From NCBI GenBank assembly GCA_019244415.1, contig JAFASN010000131.1, positions 1-63,047 of the forward strand: a stretch of 63,047 nt of DNA. Direction: 5' to 3'. The DNA comes from Verrucomicrobiota bacterium (GTDB taxonomy: Bacteria; Verrucomicrobiota; Verrucomicrobiia; Chthoniobacterales; UBA10450). The notes below the pieces were generated by a model that did no database searches, was not told the DNA's origin, and saw nothing but the letters and a program-made list of their open reading frames with translations. This document shows positions 46,315-55,852 of this stretch, piece by piece (position 1 is the first letter of the stretch; the number at the start of each line of letters is the position of its first letter). A program made the position numbers and the translations under genes.

Positions 46315-47295
46315 GTGGAAGAAACGCTGGCCGATTATGAGTACGAGCTTCCGCGCGAGCTCATCGCGCAGCGGCCCTTGCCGCAGCGCGGCGGCTCGCG
46401 GTTGATGGTCTTGCACCGGGGTACGAAAACGATCGAGCACCGTTCGTTTTCGGAACTTCCGACGTTTGTCAAACCGGGCGACCTCGTTGTGCTGAATGAT
46501 TCACGCGTGCTGCCGGCGCGCCATTTCTCGGATGACGGACGGCTTGAGTTTCTGTTCCTGGAAAAGCTCGCGCCCCGGCGGTGGCGAGTACTGGTAAAAC
46601 CCAGCCGCAAATTTCGCCCGGGCGCCGTTAGCTCGATCCATGGGATTCGTGCCCAAGCAGGCGAACGCGCCGCGGAAAACTCGCGCGAAATCATTCTCGA
46701 AAGCGACGTCGATATGCAACGCACGGGGTCGATGCCGTTGCCGCCGTACATGGGGCGGCGTTCCGATGCGCAAGACGCGGTCGAGTACCAGACGGTGTTC
46801 GCGCGGGAATACGGCTCGATCGCGGCGCCGACGGCGGGGCTGCATTTTACGCCGGAGATGTTGCGTCAGTTGCCGCATGCCTTCATCACGCTGCATGTGG
46901 GGACGGGAACGTTTCGGCCGGTCAAAACTCAGCGAATTGCCGAGCACAAAATGCACATCGAACGTTTCTCCATTTCTGCTGGTACTGCGGCAGCGATCGG
47001 TGGCGCAAAGCGGATTGTTGCGGTCGGCACAACAACGGTGCGCGTTCTTGAAGCAGTGTACCGAGAGTACGGCGACATTTGTCCGGTAGAAAGTGAAACG
47101 GACATCTTCATCCGGCGGCCCTTCGAATTTGGCGCGGTTGACGCTTTGCTAACGAATTTTCACCTTCCGCGCTCAACTCTGCTCATGCTGGTCAGCGCGT
47201 TTGCCGGCCGCGAATTCATCCTGCGCGCTTACGCCGAAGCGGTGCGCGAACGTTACCGGTTTTTTAGCTACGGTGATTGCATGTTGATCCTGTAA
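46315..47295 (+). CDS. queA: S-adenosylmethionine:tRNA ribosyltransferase-isomerase
   Basis: Makes epoxyqueuosine at tRNA position 34. 326 residues with YEYELPRELIAQRPLPQRGG, DLVVLNDSRVLPARHF, ERAAENSREIILESD, YQTVFAREYGSIAAPTAGLH and LLTNFHLPRSTLLMLVSAFA. I use the GTG at 46315, which gives the usual short N-terminus; an in-frame ATG at 46279 would add 12 residues. The thioesterase gene follows 9 bases after the stop. Confidence 0.96.
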   Translation: MEETLADYEYELPRELIAQRPLPQRGGSRLMVLHRGTKTIEHRSFSELPTFVKPGDLVVLNDSRVLPARHFSDDGRLEFLFLEKLAPRRWRVLVKPSRKFRPGAVSSIHGIRAQAGERAAENSREIILESDVDMQRTGSMPLPPYMGRRSDAQDAVEYQTVFAREYGSIAAPTAGLHFTPEMLRQLPHAFITLHVGTGTFRPVKTQRIAEHKMHIERFSISAGTAAAIGGAKRIVAVGTTTVRVLEAVYREYGDICPVESETDIFIRRPFEFGAVDALLTNFHLPRSTLLMLVSAFAGREFILRAYAEAVRERYRFFSYGDCMLIL

Positions 47296-47304
47296 CTTGG
47301 TGCG

Positions 47305-47694
47305 ATGGAAAACGAACCCAGAGGCGAGCTGGTGATACGAACAATCGCGATGCCGCGCGACACCAACCCGAACGGCGACATTTTCGGCGGCTGGCTTATG
47401 TCGCAGATGGATTTGGGCAGCGGCATCCTGGCGTCAAAAAGAGCGCGGGCCCGTGTCGTTACGGTAGCGATGGAAGGACTTTCCTTTCTTCAGCCGGTCG
47501 AAGTGGGAGACACGGTCGCCTGCTATGCGTGGGTGGAGAAGGTCGGGCGAACGTCGATGAAAATACCCGTCGAGGTCTGGGTCGAACGTTTCAGACAACA
47601 TGGCGTTCCGGTACTCGTGACACGCGGTGTTTTCATCTACGTCGCGGTGGACGAGGCGGGCCGGCCCATTCCCGTGCAGCGTGAAGCGCCGTGA
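47305..47694 (+). CDS. yciA: Acyl-CoA thioesterase (YciA-like hot-dog)
   Basis: Hydrolyses acyl-CoA. 129 residues. MPRDTNPNGDIFGGWLMSQM carries the catalytic Asn/Asp region of the YciA/BACH family. VTVAMEGLSFLQPVEVGDTV and VEVWVERF follow. Length is normal. Nine bases after queA, so probably an operon; the two functions are unrelated. It ends tail to tail with the lipoprotein gene. Confidence 0.93.
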   Translation: MENEPRGELVIRTIAMPRDTNPNGDIFGGWLMSQMDLGSGILASKRARARVVTVAMEGLSFLQPVEVGDTVACYAWVEKVGRTSMKIPVEVWVERFRQHGVPVLVTRGVFIYVAVDEAGRPIPVQREAP

Positions 47695-47937
47695 TTACTG
47701 CGCGTCGCCAGCTACCGTGACTGATTCCGGTCCGGCGCTTACCTGCGCATCGCCGATCGGCTGTGCCGACGGCAACGTCGGATACGAAGTGAAACGCCGC
47801 TGCAGTTTCGTGCGGCTGGCGGAAGCGTGCCGCACATAGCGCGCATAGGCAGCTTCGGCCCGGCCGCGCGAGGTTAAGTACGAGCAGCCGCTGCAGGTAA
47901 ATGCGGTGAGCAACAGCAAAGCGAAAGCTGTTTTCAT
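47695..47937 (-). CDS. Small lipoprotein
   Basis: 80 residues. Signal peptide MKTAFALLLLTAFTCSGCSY with a lipobox ending in Cys (TCSGC), then a polar Ala/Arg-rich stretch. Probably anchored in a membrane. Its start overlaps the stop of the upstream cyclic-nucleotide-binding regulator gene by 4 bases, so the two are coupled. No family recognised. Confidence 0.75.
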   Translation of the reverse strand: MKTAFALLLLTAFTCSGCSYLTSRGRAEAAYARYVRHASASRTKLQRRFTSYPTLPSAQPIGDAQVSAGPESVTVAGDAQ

Positions 47938-48959
47938 ACGGATGAGACCAGCGGCGTGCCTGCTTTTGCCACAGCAAGCTGACCATCACGCAATAATTCT
48001 GCCACGACGCCGTAAATCTTCAGTTCGCAGACCGAATTCTGGCGAAACAGGTCGCGAATTGTGACGCGCGGTCCGGTGATCGACGTCCAGATCTCCTCGG
48101 CAACATCGCGCAACTCCGGATCTGTCTTTGGCCGCCAGGTGAGGCGGTCTGTCGTGCGCTGCAGCGGCGTCAGCGGAGATGGCGCACGTTTTTTCAACTC
48201 TTCAAGCTCGTCGCGGTACTGCATCGCTTCGAGCAGGAGGTCGTTAGGAGAGTCGGTAATTTCAACCGCGGGCATGCGTTCCGTCGTCGGACGAGCGCCG
48301 GAGGTGAAGGAAAAAGTACCCGGGATCTCATCGGAAAGAAACAACTGCCAAAACGCTTCGGTGCCGGTGAGATGGAGAAAGTGGCCGCTTTTAGGCGCGC
48401 CATGCTCGAAGTAAAAGGTGGCGACGCGCTCGCCATTTTCGTTTAAGACGCAGAGCTCGCCGGTCTGTCCCGAGCTGATGATGGTTTGATGCACCGTCAC
48501 GAGGTCGAAGTTCGCCAGGCTGCCGCTGAGCTGTTTGCAAACACTCACGCGTTTACCCGGATCCGGCTGCTGAAGGCGTGCCGCCATTTTCTCGCAAAGA
48601 AACAAAAAGAAGGCGGGAACGCGGCGCGAGATGGCTGCGAAATTATCGCGCGCGAAGCACTGCACGCTGGCTGATTCCTGGGCATGCGCGGCGTGCGAGC
48701 GAGCGGTGCAGGCCAGTGTCTCCGTCGCGCCGAAAATATCGCCGCGGGAAAGATAGGTTCGCTCGTCGTCTTCACCGGCAACCGGCAGCACCAGCTCGAT
48801 CACGCCGCGGTTCACGCTGTAAATTTCTTCCGCTGCGTCACCGGTTTTGTAGATGAGATCGCCTTTTTCCAGATGTCGCACGTGTGACAGCTCACCCAGC
48901 GCTTTGAGCTCCACCGGCTTCAGTGTCGTGCAGAAAGAAAAGAAGTCGCGACACGGCAT
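47934..48959 (-). CDS. Cyclic-nucleotide-binding / DUF4388 regulatory protein
   Basis: 341 residues. Residues about 15-125 are a CRP-like cyclic nucleotide-binding domain (VRHLEKGDLIYKTGDAAEEI, YLSRGDIFGATETLA). Residues about 142-245 form a DUF4388 (PATAN-like) domain (SGSLANFDLVTVHQTIISSG, GELCVLNENGERVATFYFEH, FWQLFLSDEIPGTFSF). The C-terminal part (from about 280) is helical and of unknown type, and there is no CRP helix-turn-helix. A second DUF4388-type protein lies at 59991-60683. Probably a signal-transduction adaptor. Confidence 0.82.
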   Translation of the reverse strand: MPCRDFFSFCTTLKPVELKALGELSHVRHLEKGDLIYKTGDAAEEIYSVNRGVIELVLPVAGEDDERTYLSRGDIFGATETLACTARSHAAHAQESASVQCFARDNFAAISRRVPAFFLFLCEKMAARLQQPDPGKRVSVCKQLSGSLANFDLVTVHQTIISSGQTGELCVLNENGERVATFYFEHGAPKSGHFLHLTGTEAFWQLFLSDEIPGTFSFTSGARPTTERMPAVEITDSPNDLLLEAMQYRDELEELKKRAPSPLTPLQRTTDRLTWRPKTDPELRDVAEEIWTSITGPRVTIRDLFRQNSVCELKIYGVVAELLRDGQLAVAKAGTPLVSSV

Positions 48960-49009
48960 CTGCCTGTTTAGAGCAAAAGTCGTGCGCTATTCCCAGAGAA
49001 GCGAATCGC

Positions 49010-50218
49010 GTGCCTCGGCATTGGCAACTTGCGGCGGCAGAGTTAATTCCGCCAGTGCTGGCTTACATTTTCGAGCGGTTCCCGAAATGGTCGCAGACGT
49101 TTTGTTATCGCGAAATCGCGGAGCTGTTTCGCCAGGGCACGCGGCCGCCCATTTTTTCATTGCGCGCTCCCGAGCCGGGAGATGAACGCTCATGGGCGCC
49201 GGAAATCATTTCCGCCGTTCACCCGCTTCCGGAAGGGACCGCTTTTGCCGAGCTGGCGGATGAAGCCCAACGCACGCTTCCTCGGCAGGCGCGGGAAATG
49301 ATCCGTGAATGGCGCGGGCGCAGGGACTCGCTCCGGCTGCATCAGGCTGCGTACATCGGCATGCGCTTGCGCGAGCTGGGCGTAACGCATGTGCATGTTC
49401 ACTTCGCCGGAATGGCGGCGCGCACTGCCTACTGGATCCACAAATTCCTCGGAATTCCTTTTAGCGTGACCGCGCATGCTAACGACATCTTTGCGCCGGA
49501 CGATTTCGAGATTGGGCTCGTACAGATTTTCTCGGCCGCGAGCGCGATTGTCGCCGTCAGTGATTTCGCGGCGAATTATGTGCGCCGGAAATTTCCGCGC
49601 GCGGCCGAACGTGTGCACCGCATCTACAACGGAATCGACCCGGCCCAATTCGAAACGTCGCGTTTCGAGCAGCCGCCGCTAATCATTTCCGTCGGCCGGC
49701 TGATCGGCAAGAAGGGATTCGACGTACTGATCGAGGCGTGCGCGAAGCTCCGAGGGATGCCGTTCCGCTGCGAAATCGTCGGAGATGGCCCGCTGCGTGA
49801 CGAACTGAACGCGCGCATCCGGCGAGTACAGGTGCAGGATAGAGTCGTCCTTACCGGCGCGAAAACACAGCGCGAAATCGCGGAGCGCCTCGCGGCGGCA
49901 ACAGTCTTCGCCTTGCCCTGCCGTGTTGAGCCGAATGGCGCCATGGACAATCTGCCTACCGTGATCATGGAAGCGATGGCCTCATCGCTGCCGGTCGTTT
50001 CGACTGATGTCGGCGGCATAAGCGAGATGGTTAGCGAAGGGCGCACTGGATTTCTCGTACAGCAAAATGATCCCACGGCGACAGCGGACACGATGGCGAA
50101 ACTTCTGCGCGATCGGGCGCTCGCGCGCAGTCTCGGCGTTGAAGGACGGCGTCAGTGTGGCGAATTGTTTTCGTTAGAAAGGAACGTCTCGGCGCTCCGG
50201 CGGCTATTATTGCGCTGA
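49010..50218 (+). CDS. GT4-family glycosyltransferase
   Basis: 402 residues from the GTG at 49010; the open frame reaches further up to 48923 but into the divergent regulator gene. N-terminal domain: AYIFERFPKWSQTFCYREIA, VTHVHVHFAGMAARTAYWIH, FSVTAHANDIFAPDD. C-terminal GT4 motifs: PLIISVGRLIGKKGFDVLIE, CEIVGDGPLRDELNARI, VEPNGAMDNLPTVIMEAMAS (the EX7E region). It is similar to exopolysaccharide or colanic-acid-type transferases; donor and acceptor are unknown. It converges on opcA, one base apart. Confidence 0.9.
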   Translation: MPRHWQLAAAELIPPVLAYIFERFPKWSQTFCYREIAELFRQGTRPPIFSLRAPEPGDERSWAPEIISAVHPLPEGTAFAELADEAQRTLPRQAREMIREWRGRRDSLRLHQAAYIGMRLRELGVTHVHVHFAGMAARTAYWIHKFLGIPFSVTAHANDIFAPDDFEIGLVQIFSAASAIVAVSDFAANYVRRKFPRAAERVHRIYNGIDPAQFETSRFEQPPLIISVGRLIGKKGFDVLIEACAKLRGMPFRCEIVGDGPLRDELNARIRRVQVQDRVVLTGAKTQREIAERLAAATVFALPCRVEPNGAMDNLPTVIMEAMASSLPVVSTDVGGISEMVSEGRTGFLVQQNDPTATADTMAKLLRDRALARSLGVEGRRQCGELFSLERNVSALRRLLLR

Positions 50219-50219
50219 G

Positions 50220-51269
50220 CTACCGAAGAAAGCGCTGGATCTTTTCCACCGCGCGCCGGTACACAACCCGGACACCACCGCGCATGAGCTCTTCGCTGAC
50301 AAGGCTGGCGAGGTCGCAATCGCCGCCTGGCAACAGTTGATGCTCGCTCTGTACTCCCGTGGCTGCACCCGCCACCTCGAGTAAATCGCCGCACTCAGCT
50401 CGCCGCACGTTGAACTCCACATCGCGCGTCCTCGCGCGAAGCGATGCCAGCGGCGCAGAGCCCTCTTCAGAAATCCGAACTTCCACTCGCCTGCGGGATT
50501 GGTTTAAAAACGCGAGTGGAGCGGTCTCGCCCACGACATTCCACTCCAGCTGCGCGGCAATCCAACCGACGAACAAGAGCGCGGTGGAGCGATAGCCATC
50601 ACCGCAAACGACCGTGAGTTGTTCGATCTCGTGCAAACAGCGCCGCGATACAGGATCATCAAAGAATTGCGCGAAGGCGTAGCGGAAATGCAGGACTCGT
50701 GTCCAATTCAGATCACAAAGGACCATTTCACGAGGAGCAGCTTCGCGCTGAGCTGCGTAAACGAGCTGGAGCTGCGAGGTGAAGTCCGGCCACTCGCGGC
50801 TGTCGAAAATGAGGCGATCGACCCAGGTCCAAAGTTGTGGGTCGAGTGGCGAACGCAGTTCCGCCTGCCACCATAAGTACAGCGGCAGGTCGGAATCAAG
50901 GTGGGAGAACAAAACGCTGGTGAGCAGTTTTGTGCCATCGAGCTTAAATGAGAGCTGCTCTGAGCAAATCTGCTTCGCACCTGCGCGCACGTGGCAATGC
51001 GCGTTGATCCAGGCCTGAGCGTGATCGCTTGCCGCAAGCGGATTCGTTTCGATCACGAGGACGCGGCAGGCGTGATTTTCCATGATCCGGGAGATGAGCT
51101 GTGTGTTGCCAGCGAGCGAGCCGGGCTCTTCGCTGTAAACGGCGAGATTGATGAGCGATGCGCGTGTCAGCGCGCCATTGCCATCAGCCCAGAGTTTTTT
51201 CAGGTCCCGCTCGATCGAATCGAGCTCGACAGGCGCACCGATGTTTGCCTGCTCACCGGTTGGCTTCAT
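50220..51269 (-). CDS. opcA: OpcA-type glucose-6-phosphate dehydrogenase assembly protein
   Basis: OpcA proteins activate or help assemble Zwf; known best from cyanobacteria and actinobacteria. 349 residues from the ATG at 51269; a GTG at 51302 would add 11. Features are VELDSIERDLKKLWADGNGA near the start, ASLINLAVYSEEPG, SDLPLYLWWQAELRSPLDPQ, DLNWTRVLHFRYAFAQFFDD and LLFVGWIAAQLEWNV. It lies directly downstream of zwf on the same strand with 156 bases between, which supports the assignment. Confidence 0.9.
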   Translation of the reverse strand: MKPTGEQANIGAPVELDSIERDLKKLWADGNGALTRASLINLAVYSEEPGSLAGNTQLISRIMENHACRVLVIETNPLAASDHAQAWINAHCHVRAGAKQICSEQLSFKLDGTKLLTSVLFSHLDSDLPLYLWWQAELRSPLDPQLWTWVDRLIFDSREWPDFTSQLQLVYAAQREAAPREMVLCDLNWTRVLHFRYAFAQFFDDPVSRRCLHEIEQLTVVCGDGYRSTALLFVGWIAAQLEWNVVGETAPLAFLNQSRRRVEVRISEEGSAPLASLRARTRDVEFNVRRAECGDLLEVAGAATGVQSEHQLLPGGDCDLASLVSEELMRGGVRVVYRRAVEKIQRFLR

Positions 51270-51425
51270 ACCGAACAACGGCTCACAACTGTGTCTCCGC
51301 ACGCCGCATGGTTATGACATGTCGTATAACCACATATGATCCTGTGTGTCGCCAGGATAGAATTTCTCCAGCGTTGAAACACTCTGCCGCAGGCTGGGTT
51401 GCGTTGTCTGACTCTCCACTGCACG

Positions 51426-52997
51426 TCACAGCCGGCGCCAGCTTCGGCCATCTCGCGCGAGCAATTCATCAGCTTCTTCCGGGCCCCACGTACCGGCCGG
51501 GTAAAAGGTTAGTGGGTCAGCGCCTCTGGCCCAGCCGTTCTCGATGGTGTCGATGAATGCCCACGCTTCTTCCACTTCATCGCGGCGAGCAAAAAGCGTG
51601 GCGTCCCCGCTCATCGCATCGAGCAGCAAACGCTCGTAAGCCTCCGGGCTCGCTTTGCCGAAGCTGGTGCCGTAGCGAAAATCCATTTTCACTGGTTCGA
51701 TCCGGAGGCTGCTTCCCGGAATTTTCGCCATCGTTCGCAGCGAAATTCCTTCATCCGGCTGAATCCGAATCACGAGAACGTTCTGGCCGAGCTCTGCGTT
51801 GTTGCGATTAAATAAGACCTGGGGCGCACGCTTGAAGTGCACCGAAATTTCCGTGGCCGATTTCGGGAGTCGTTTGCCTACGCGGATGTAAATAGGAACC
51901 TCCGACCACCGCCAGTTATCAATGATCGCGCGCAGGGCGACATAAGTTTCTGTGGTGGAGTTAGGATCAACTTTTTCTTCCTGACGGTACCCGGGAACGT
52001 CGGTGCCGTTGATCGCGCCGGCGGTATATTGTCCGCGCACGACGAACTGCGCCACCTGCTCGACATCGTAGCGCCGCAGTGAGCGCACCACTTTCAACTT
52101 CTCATCGCGGATGCTATCGGCGCGCAGATCGGTTGGCGGCTCCATGGCCACGAGACAGAGCAATTGCAGCATGTGGTTTTGCACCATGTCGCGCAGTGCG
52201 CCCGCCGTTTCGTAGTACCCGCCACGAGCTTCCACGCCGAGCGTCTCGGCCGCCGTGATCTGGACGTGATCGATGTAACGCGAATTCCAGATCGGTTCGA
52301 AGATCGCATTGGCGAATCTGAGTACAAGAATGTTCTGCGCGGTTTCTTTTCCCAGGAAATGATCGATGCGATAGGTCTGCTCCTCGGAAAAGGAGCTGGC
52401 GACGATGCCGTTTAGCTCGCGCGCCGAGGCCAGATCGCGCCCGAACGGTTTCTCAACGATCACGCGTGACCAGCCGCCGTTCTTCGATTCGTTCAATCCC
52501 GCCGCTTTGAGATTTTTCAGGATCGGCTCGAATTGCTCCGGCGCGGCCGCGAAATAAAAGAGGCGGTTGCCGCGCGTGCCGCGTTTCGCGTCGATGTCAT
52601 CGAGTTGGCGCGCTAACGAGGTATAGCCAGATTCATCCTCGAAGTCGCTCTGGTGATAAAAAAGGCCGGCGGCGAAACTGCTCCAGATGTCATCCCTGAC
52701 CGTTTGCCGCGAGAATTTCTTCGTCGTCTCCTTCAGCTCCTCGCGGAATTCCTCGTCCGTCTTCGGCCGCCGGGCGAAACCGACAACGGTAGTACCGGGC
52801 GGCAACTCACCATCGGCAGCGAGATTGTAGAGCGCGGGGATGAGCTTGCGGTGGGTAAGATCGCCGGTCGCACCAAAAATGACGATCGCGCATGGTTGCG
52901 GCACCGCCCGTGTTGTTAATCCTTCCCGCAGAGGATTCGCCATCATCTCCCGCGCAGCCGGGGAATCCCGTTGCGCAGCCTTGGACGTAGCTTCCAC
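51426..52997 (-). CDS. zwf: Glucose-6-phosphate 1-dehydrogenase
   Basis: Oxidises glucose-6-phosphate to 6-phosphogluconolactone with NADP, entry to the oxidative pentose phosphate pathway. 523 residues with CAIVIFGATGDLTHRKLIPA, RVIVEKPFGRDLASAREL and the active-site peptide YRIDHFLGKETAQNILVLRF. NWRWSEVPIYIRVGKRLP and the C-terminal AFIDTIENGW follow. The first roughly 35 residues are a non-conserved extension. It is probably expressed with opcA; a gluconokinase-like gene lies about 3 kb away. Confidence 0.97.
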   Translation of the reverse strand: MEATSKAAQRDSPAAREMMANPLREGLTTRAVPQPCAIVIFGATGDLTHRKLIPALYNLAADGELPPGTTVVGFARRPKTDEEFREELKETTKKFSRQTVRDDIWSSFAAGLFYHQSDFEDESGYTSLARQLDDIDAKRGTRGNRLFYFAAAPEQFEPILKNLKAAGLNESKNGGWSRVIVEKPFGRDLASARELNGIVASSFSEEQTYRIDHFLGKETAQNILVLRFANAIFEPIWNSRYIDHVQITAAETLGVEARGGYYETAGALRDMVQNHMLQLLCLVAMEPPTDLRADSIRDEKLKVVRSLRRYDVEQVAQFVVRGQYTAGAINGTDVPGYRQEEKVDPNSTTETYVALRAIIDNWRWSEVPIYIRVGKRLPKSATEISVHFKRAPQVLFNRNNAELGQNVLVIRIQPDEGISLRTMAKIPGSSLRIEPVKMDFRYGTSFGKASPEAYERLLLDAMSGDATLFARRDEVEEAWAFIDTIENGWARGADPLTFYPAGTWGPEEADELLARDGRSWRRL

Positions 52998-53028
52998 GGG
53001 AATGTCGGGCGGACTTGGGACGAGGACG

Positions 53029-54840
53029 CTAGCTCGGCAGTGGAAACCGGCTTGTTAATTCGCGCACCTTGCCGCGCACCTGTTCGAGGGCGTCCTTATC
53101 AGCGCGCTTTTCTAGCGCCTCCGCGAGAAGGTCAGCGATCTCGAGCATCTCTTCTTCTTTCATCCCGCGCGTGGTCACAGCCGGCGTGCCGACACGAATT
53201 CCGCCGGGTTTAAAGATGGGATAAGTATCGAATGGAATCGCGTTCTTGTTTACCGTGATGCCGGCGCGGTCGAGTACATCCTGCGCTTCTTTCCCGTTGA
53301 TCTCCTTCGGACGCAGATCGACCAGCATCAGATGATTGTCCGTGCCGCCGCTGACGATGCGATACCCGTGCTTCGCGATCCCGGCGGCGAGCGCTTTGGC
53401 ATTGACGACGACCTGCCGCTGGTACTCACGAAACGACGGCTGCAAGGCTTCGTGAAAACAGACCGCTTTCGCCGCGATCACGTGCATGAGTGGACCACCC
53501 TGGATTCCGGGAAACACCATTGCGTCAATCCCTTTGGCGTGTTGCTCGGTGCACATGACGATGCCGCCGCGCGGCCCGCGCAAGCTCTTGTGCGTGGTGG
53601 TAGTAACGAAATGCGCATGCGGCACGGGATTGGGATGAACGCCACCCGCCACCAGTCCCGCCACGTGTGCCATGTCGATGAACAAGAGCGCGCCCACTGA
53701 ATCCGCGATTTGGCGCAGCCGCGGGTAATCGAACAGCCGCGCGTAAGCCGAGGCGCCGGCAGTGATCATTGCCGGTCGCGTCTCGTTAGCGAGCTTCTCC
53801 AGCGCGTCGTAATCGAGCATCTCGGTTTTTTCGTCAACGCCGTACTGTGTTACGTGGTAAAACTTGCCGGAGAAATTAGCCGGATGCCCGTGGGTGAGAT
53901 GGCCGCCGTGCGCGAGATTCATGGTGAGAATCTTGTCGCCTATCTTTAGTACGGAAAAGTACACGGCCATGTTTGCCTGCGCACCGCTGTGGGGTTGAAC
54001 ATTGACGTGTTCGCAGCCGAAAAGCTGCCGGGCGCGGTCAATCGCGAGTTGCTCAACCGTATCAACATTTTCGCAACCGCCATACCACCGCTTTTTCGGG
54101 TAACCTTCGGCGTACTTATTTGTCAGCACGCTGCCCTGCGCTTCCATGACAGCGCGGCTGGTGAAATTTTCCGACGCGATCAGTTCAATGTTCTCGCGCT
54201 GCCGCTTTTCTTCGGCCTCGATGGCCGCGAAAATTTCCGGATCTGCCTTGCTCAAGCTGCCGCCGGACGTGGAAGCTTCGGCAGGGGCTGGATGTGAAAC
54301 GCTGCTCATGGTAAATGCAGGCCCACCGTGCGTCATGGAAGGCACGGCCACCTGGCTTTGTTCTACGAATGCGAGCACGCTTGGCAACGCGTTTTTGATC
54401 GTTTGAGCGCAGCTGTCGTAAATATCGCGTCCGAAGCCGATGGGGTCGGGCACATCGCGCCAGCAGGTTTGGCCGGGCTGCTCGAACTCGCGCAGCAAAA
54501 ATGTTTTCTCCGCTGCCTCGGGAAAGAGCATCTGGATCGCTTCCACGTGCGCGCCGGTCATGGCAAAAATGTGCGTGGCGCGCCCGATCAGCGCCGGCGT
54601 AAGCGGCTGGCTGCGCAGCCAGCGGATGTCCACGCCTTCTTCAGCACAGACATCGATCGCGTGCGAACTTGGCGGCTGCCCGCGCACGGCGTGCATCCCG
54701 GCGGAGGCCACTTCAATGTCCTTGCGATTTCCGAGCAGCGCGCGAAAAAGCCCTTCAGCGATGGGGCTGCGACAGATGTTTCCGGTGCAGACGAATAAGA
54801 CGTTTCTCACAAGTGCAGGGCGGACCCGCAGCGGCCGCAT
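53029..54840 (-). CDS. glyA: In-frame fusion: low-molecular-weight protein phosphatase - serine hydroxymethyltransferase
   Basis: One open frame of 603 codons. The N-terminal part (residues about 11-165) is a LMW phosphatase ([20 protein letters not shown] with the CX5R loop, and [16 protein letters not shown] with the catalytic Asp). Ile in CTGNICRS suggests phosphotyrosine rather than phosphoarginine specificity. A Ser/Pro/Ala linker of about 35 residues leads to complete GlyA, which converts serine and tetrahydrofolate to glycine: [47 protein letters not shown] with the PLP Lys. No stop separates them. An internal Met start (MSSVSH) could still make free GlyA. The start at 54840 is uncertain (a GTG at 54810 is possible). 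Confidence 0.88.
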   Translation of the reverse strand: MRPLRVRPALVRNVLFVCTGNICRSPIAEGLFRALLGNRKDIEVASAGMHAVRGQPPSSHAIDVCAEEGVDIRWLRSQPLTPALIGRATHIFAMTGAHVEAIQMLFPEAAEKTFLLREFEQPGQTCWRDVPDPIGFGRDIYDSCAQTIKNALPSVLAFVEQSQVAVPSMTHGGPAFTMSSVSHPAPAEASTSGGSLSKADPEIFAAIEAEEKRQRENIELIASENFTSRAVMEAQGSVLTNKYAEGYPKKRWYGGCENVDTVEQLAIDRARQLFGCEHVNVQPHSGAQANMAVYFSVLKIGDKILTMNLAHGGHLTHGHPANFSGKFYHVTQYGVDEKTEMLDYDALEKLANETRPAMITAGASAYARLFDYPRLRQIADSVGALLFIDMAHVAGLVAGGVHPNPVPHAHFVTTTTHKSLRGPRGGIVMCTEQHAKGIDAMVFPGIQGGPLMHVIAAKAVCFHEALQPSFREYQRQVVVNAKALAAGIAKHGYRIVSGGTDNHLMLVDLRPKEINGKEAQDVLDRAGITVNKNAIPFDTYPIFKPGGIRVGTPAVTTRGMKEEEMLEIADLLAEALEKRADKDALEQVRGKVRELTSRFPLPS

Positions 54841-54910
54841 GATTAGGTTCGCACAAAAACTCAGCAGCGCGACTCCCCGCACGGAAGCGCAATCGTCAGC
54901 GCGATAACGG

Positions 54911-55852
54911 GTGAGCTGGAAACGCTTTCGCTACCGCTGTGAGTACCGCGGGCTGCTCCTGGCGGGAAAGTTGGTGCCGATGCTGCCGCGCGTGGGCGTT
55001 GTCCTCATCGCACAGTGTACCGGCGCAATCGCCTCCGTACTCGACCGGCGCGGCCGACGCGTTGGGCTGGCCAATCTCGACTGCGCCTTTGGACGCACCT
55101 ATTCGGCTGCACAGAAACGCCGAGTCCTCCGGCAATCGTACCAGCATTTCGCCCAGACAATGCTCGACCTGCTCTGGAGCGCGCGGCTTTCACCAGCGAA
55201 TTTCCGCCGCTACATCGAGCTGGAGAATTATCCCACTCGCCCGGAAGAAAGCGCGATCGTCGCCTGCTATCACTACAGCAATTTCGAATGGCTGAGTCTG
55301 GCGTGCGGCTACGGCGGACGCAGCGCGACCATTCTTGCGCAGGAATTCAAGAACCCGCAGCTCGATCCGGTGTTCCGCCGCTGGCGGGAGCGCTCTGGGC
55401 ACTCTTTCACCGCGCGCACCGGAGGCATTTTGCGGCTTTACAAGGTGCTGCGCCGCGGCGGCAACACGGCGCTGCTGGTTGATCTCACCATTCCCCCCGG
55501 TCCGGCAGCAGTGGCGATCGATTGTTTCGGGCTAAAAACGAGCGTCACGTCCGCGCACGCATGGTTGCACCAGCGTTCCGGCGCGGTACTTCTGCCGGCT
55601 CATTGCGAGCCGCTGCGGCACGGGCGTTACCGCATCGTTTTTCATCCGCGGATCGAACTGCCTCGCCACGCCACGCTGCGGGAAATTGCGCAAGCATGCT
55701 GGGATTCCTTCGAGCCGGTGGTGCGCAACAATCCCGCCCCGTGGCTCTGGATGTATAAACATTGGCGCTACAAGCCTGCTGGCGCTGCGCGCGAGTACCC
55801 ATTCTACTCCAGCGTTCATCCGCGTTTTGAGCGCATGCTCGCCGAATCCTGA
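54911..55852 (+). CDS. LpxL/HtrB-like acyltransferase
   Basis: 313 residues from a GTG. Lipid A biosynthesis-type acyltransferase: [40 protein letters not shown] (HxxxxE block), [20 protein letters not shown] and [12 protein letters not shown] (the C-terminal WxWxHxRW-like motif with K/H change). Probably adds a secondary acyl chain at the inner membrane. It diverges from the phosphatase-glyA gene and its 3' end overlaps the convergent FGGY kinase gene by 37 bases. Confidence 0.88.
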   Translation: MSWKRFRYRCEYRGLLLAGKLVPMLPRVGVVLIAQCTGAIASVLDRRGRRVGLANLDCAFGRTYSAAQKRRVLRQSYQHFAQTMLDLLWSARLSPANFRRYIELENYPTRPEESAIVACYHYSNFEWLSLACGYGGRSATILAQEFKNPQLDPVFRRWRERSGHSFTARTGGILRLYKVLRRGGNTALLVDLTIPPGPAAVAIDCFGLKTSVTSAHAWLHQRSGAVLLPAHCEPLRHGRYRIVFHPRIELPRHATLREIAQACWDSFEPVVRNNPAPWLWMYKHWRYKPAGAAREYPFYSSVHPRFERMLAES

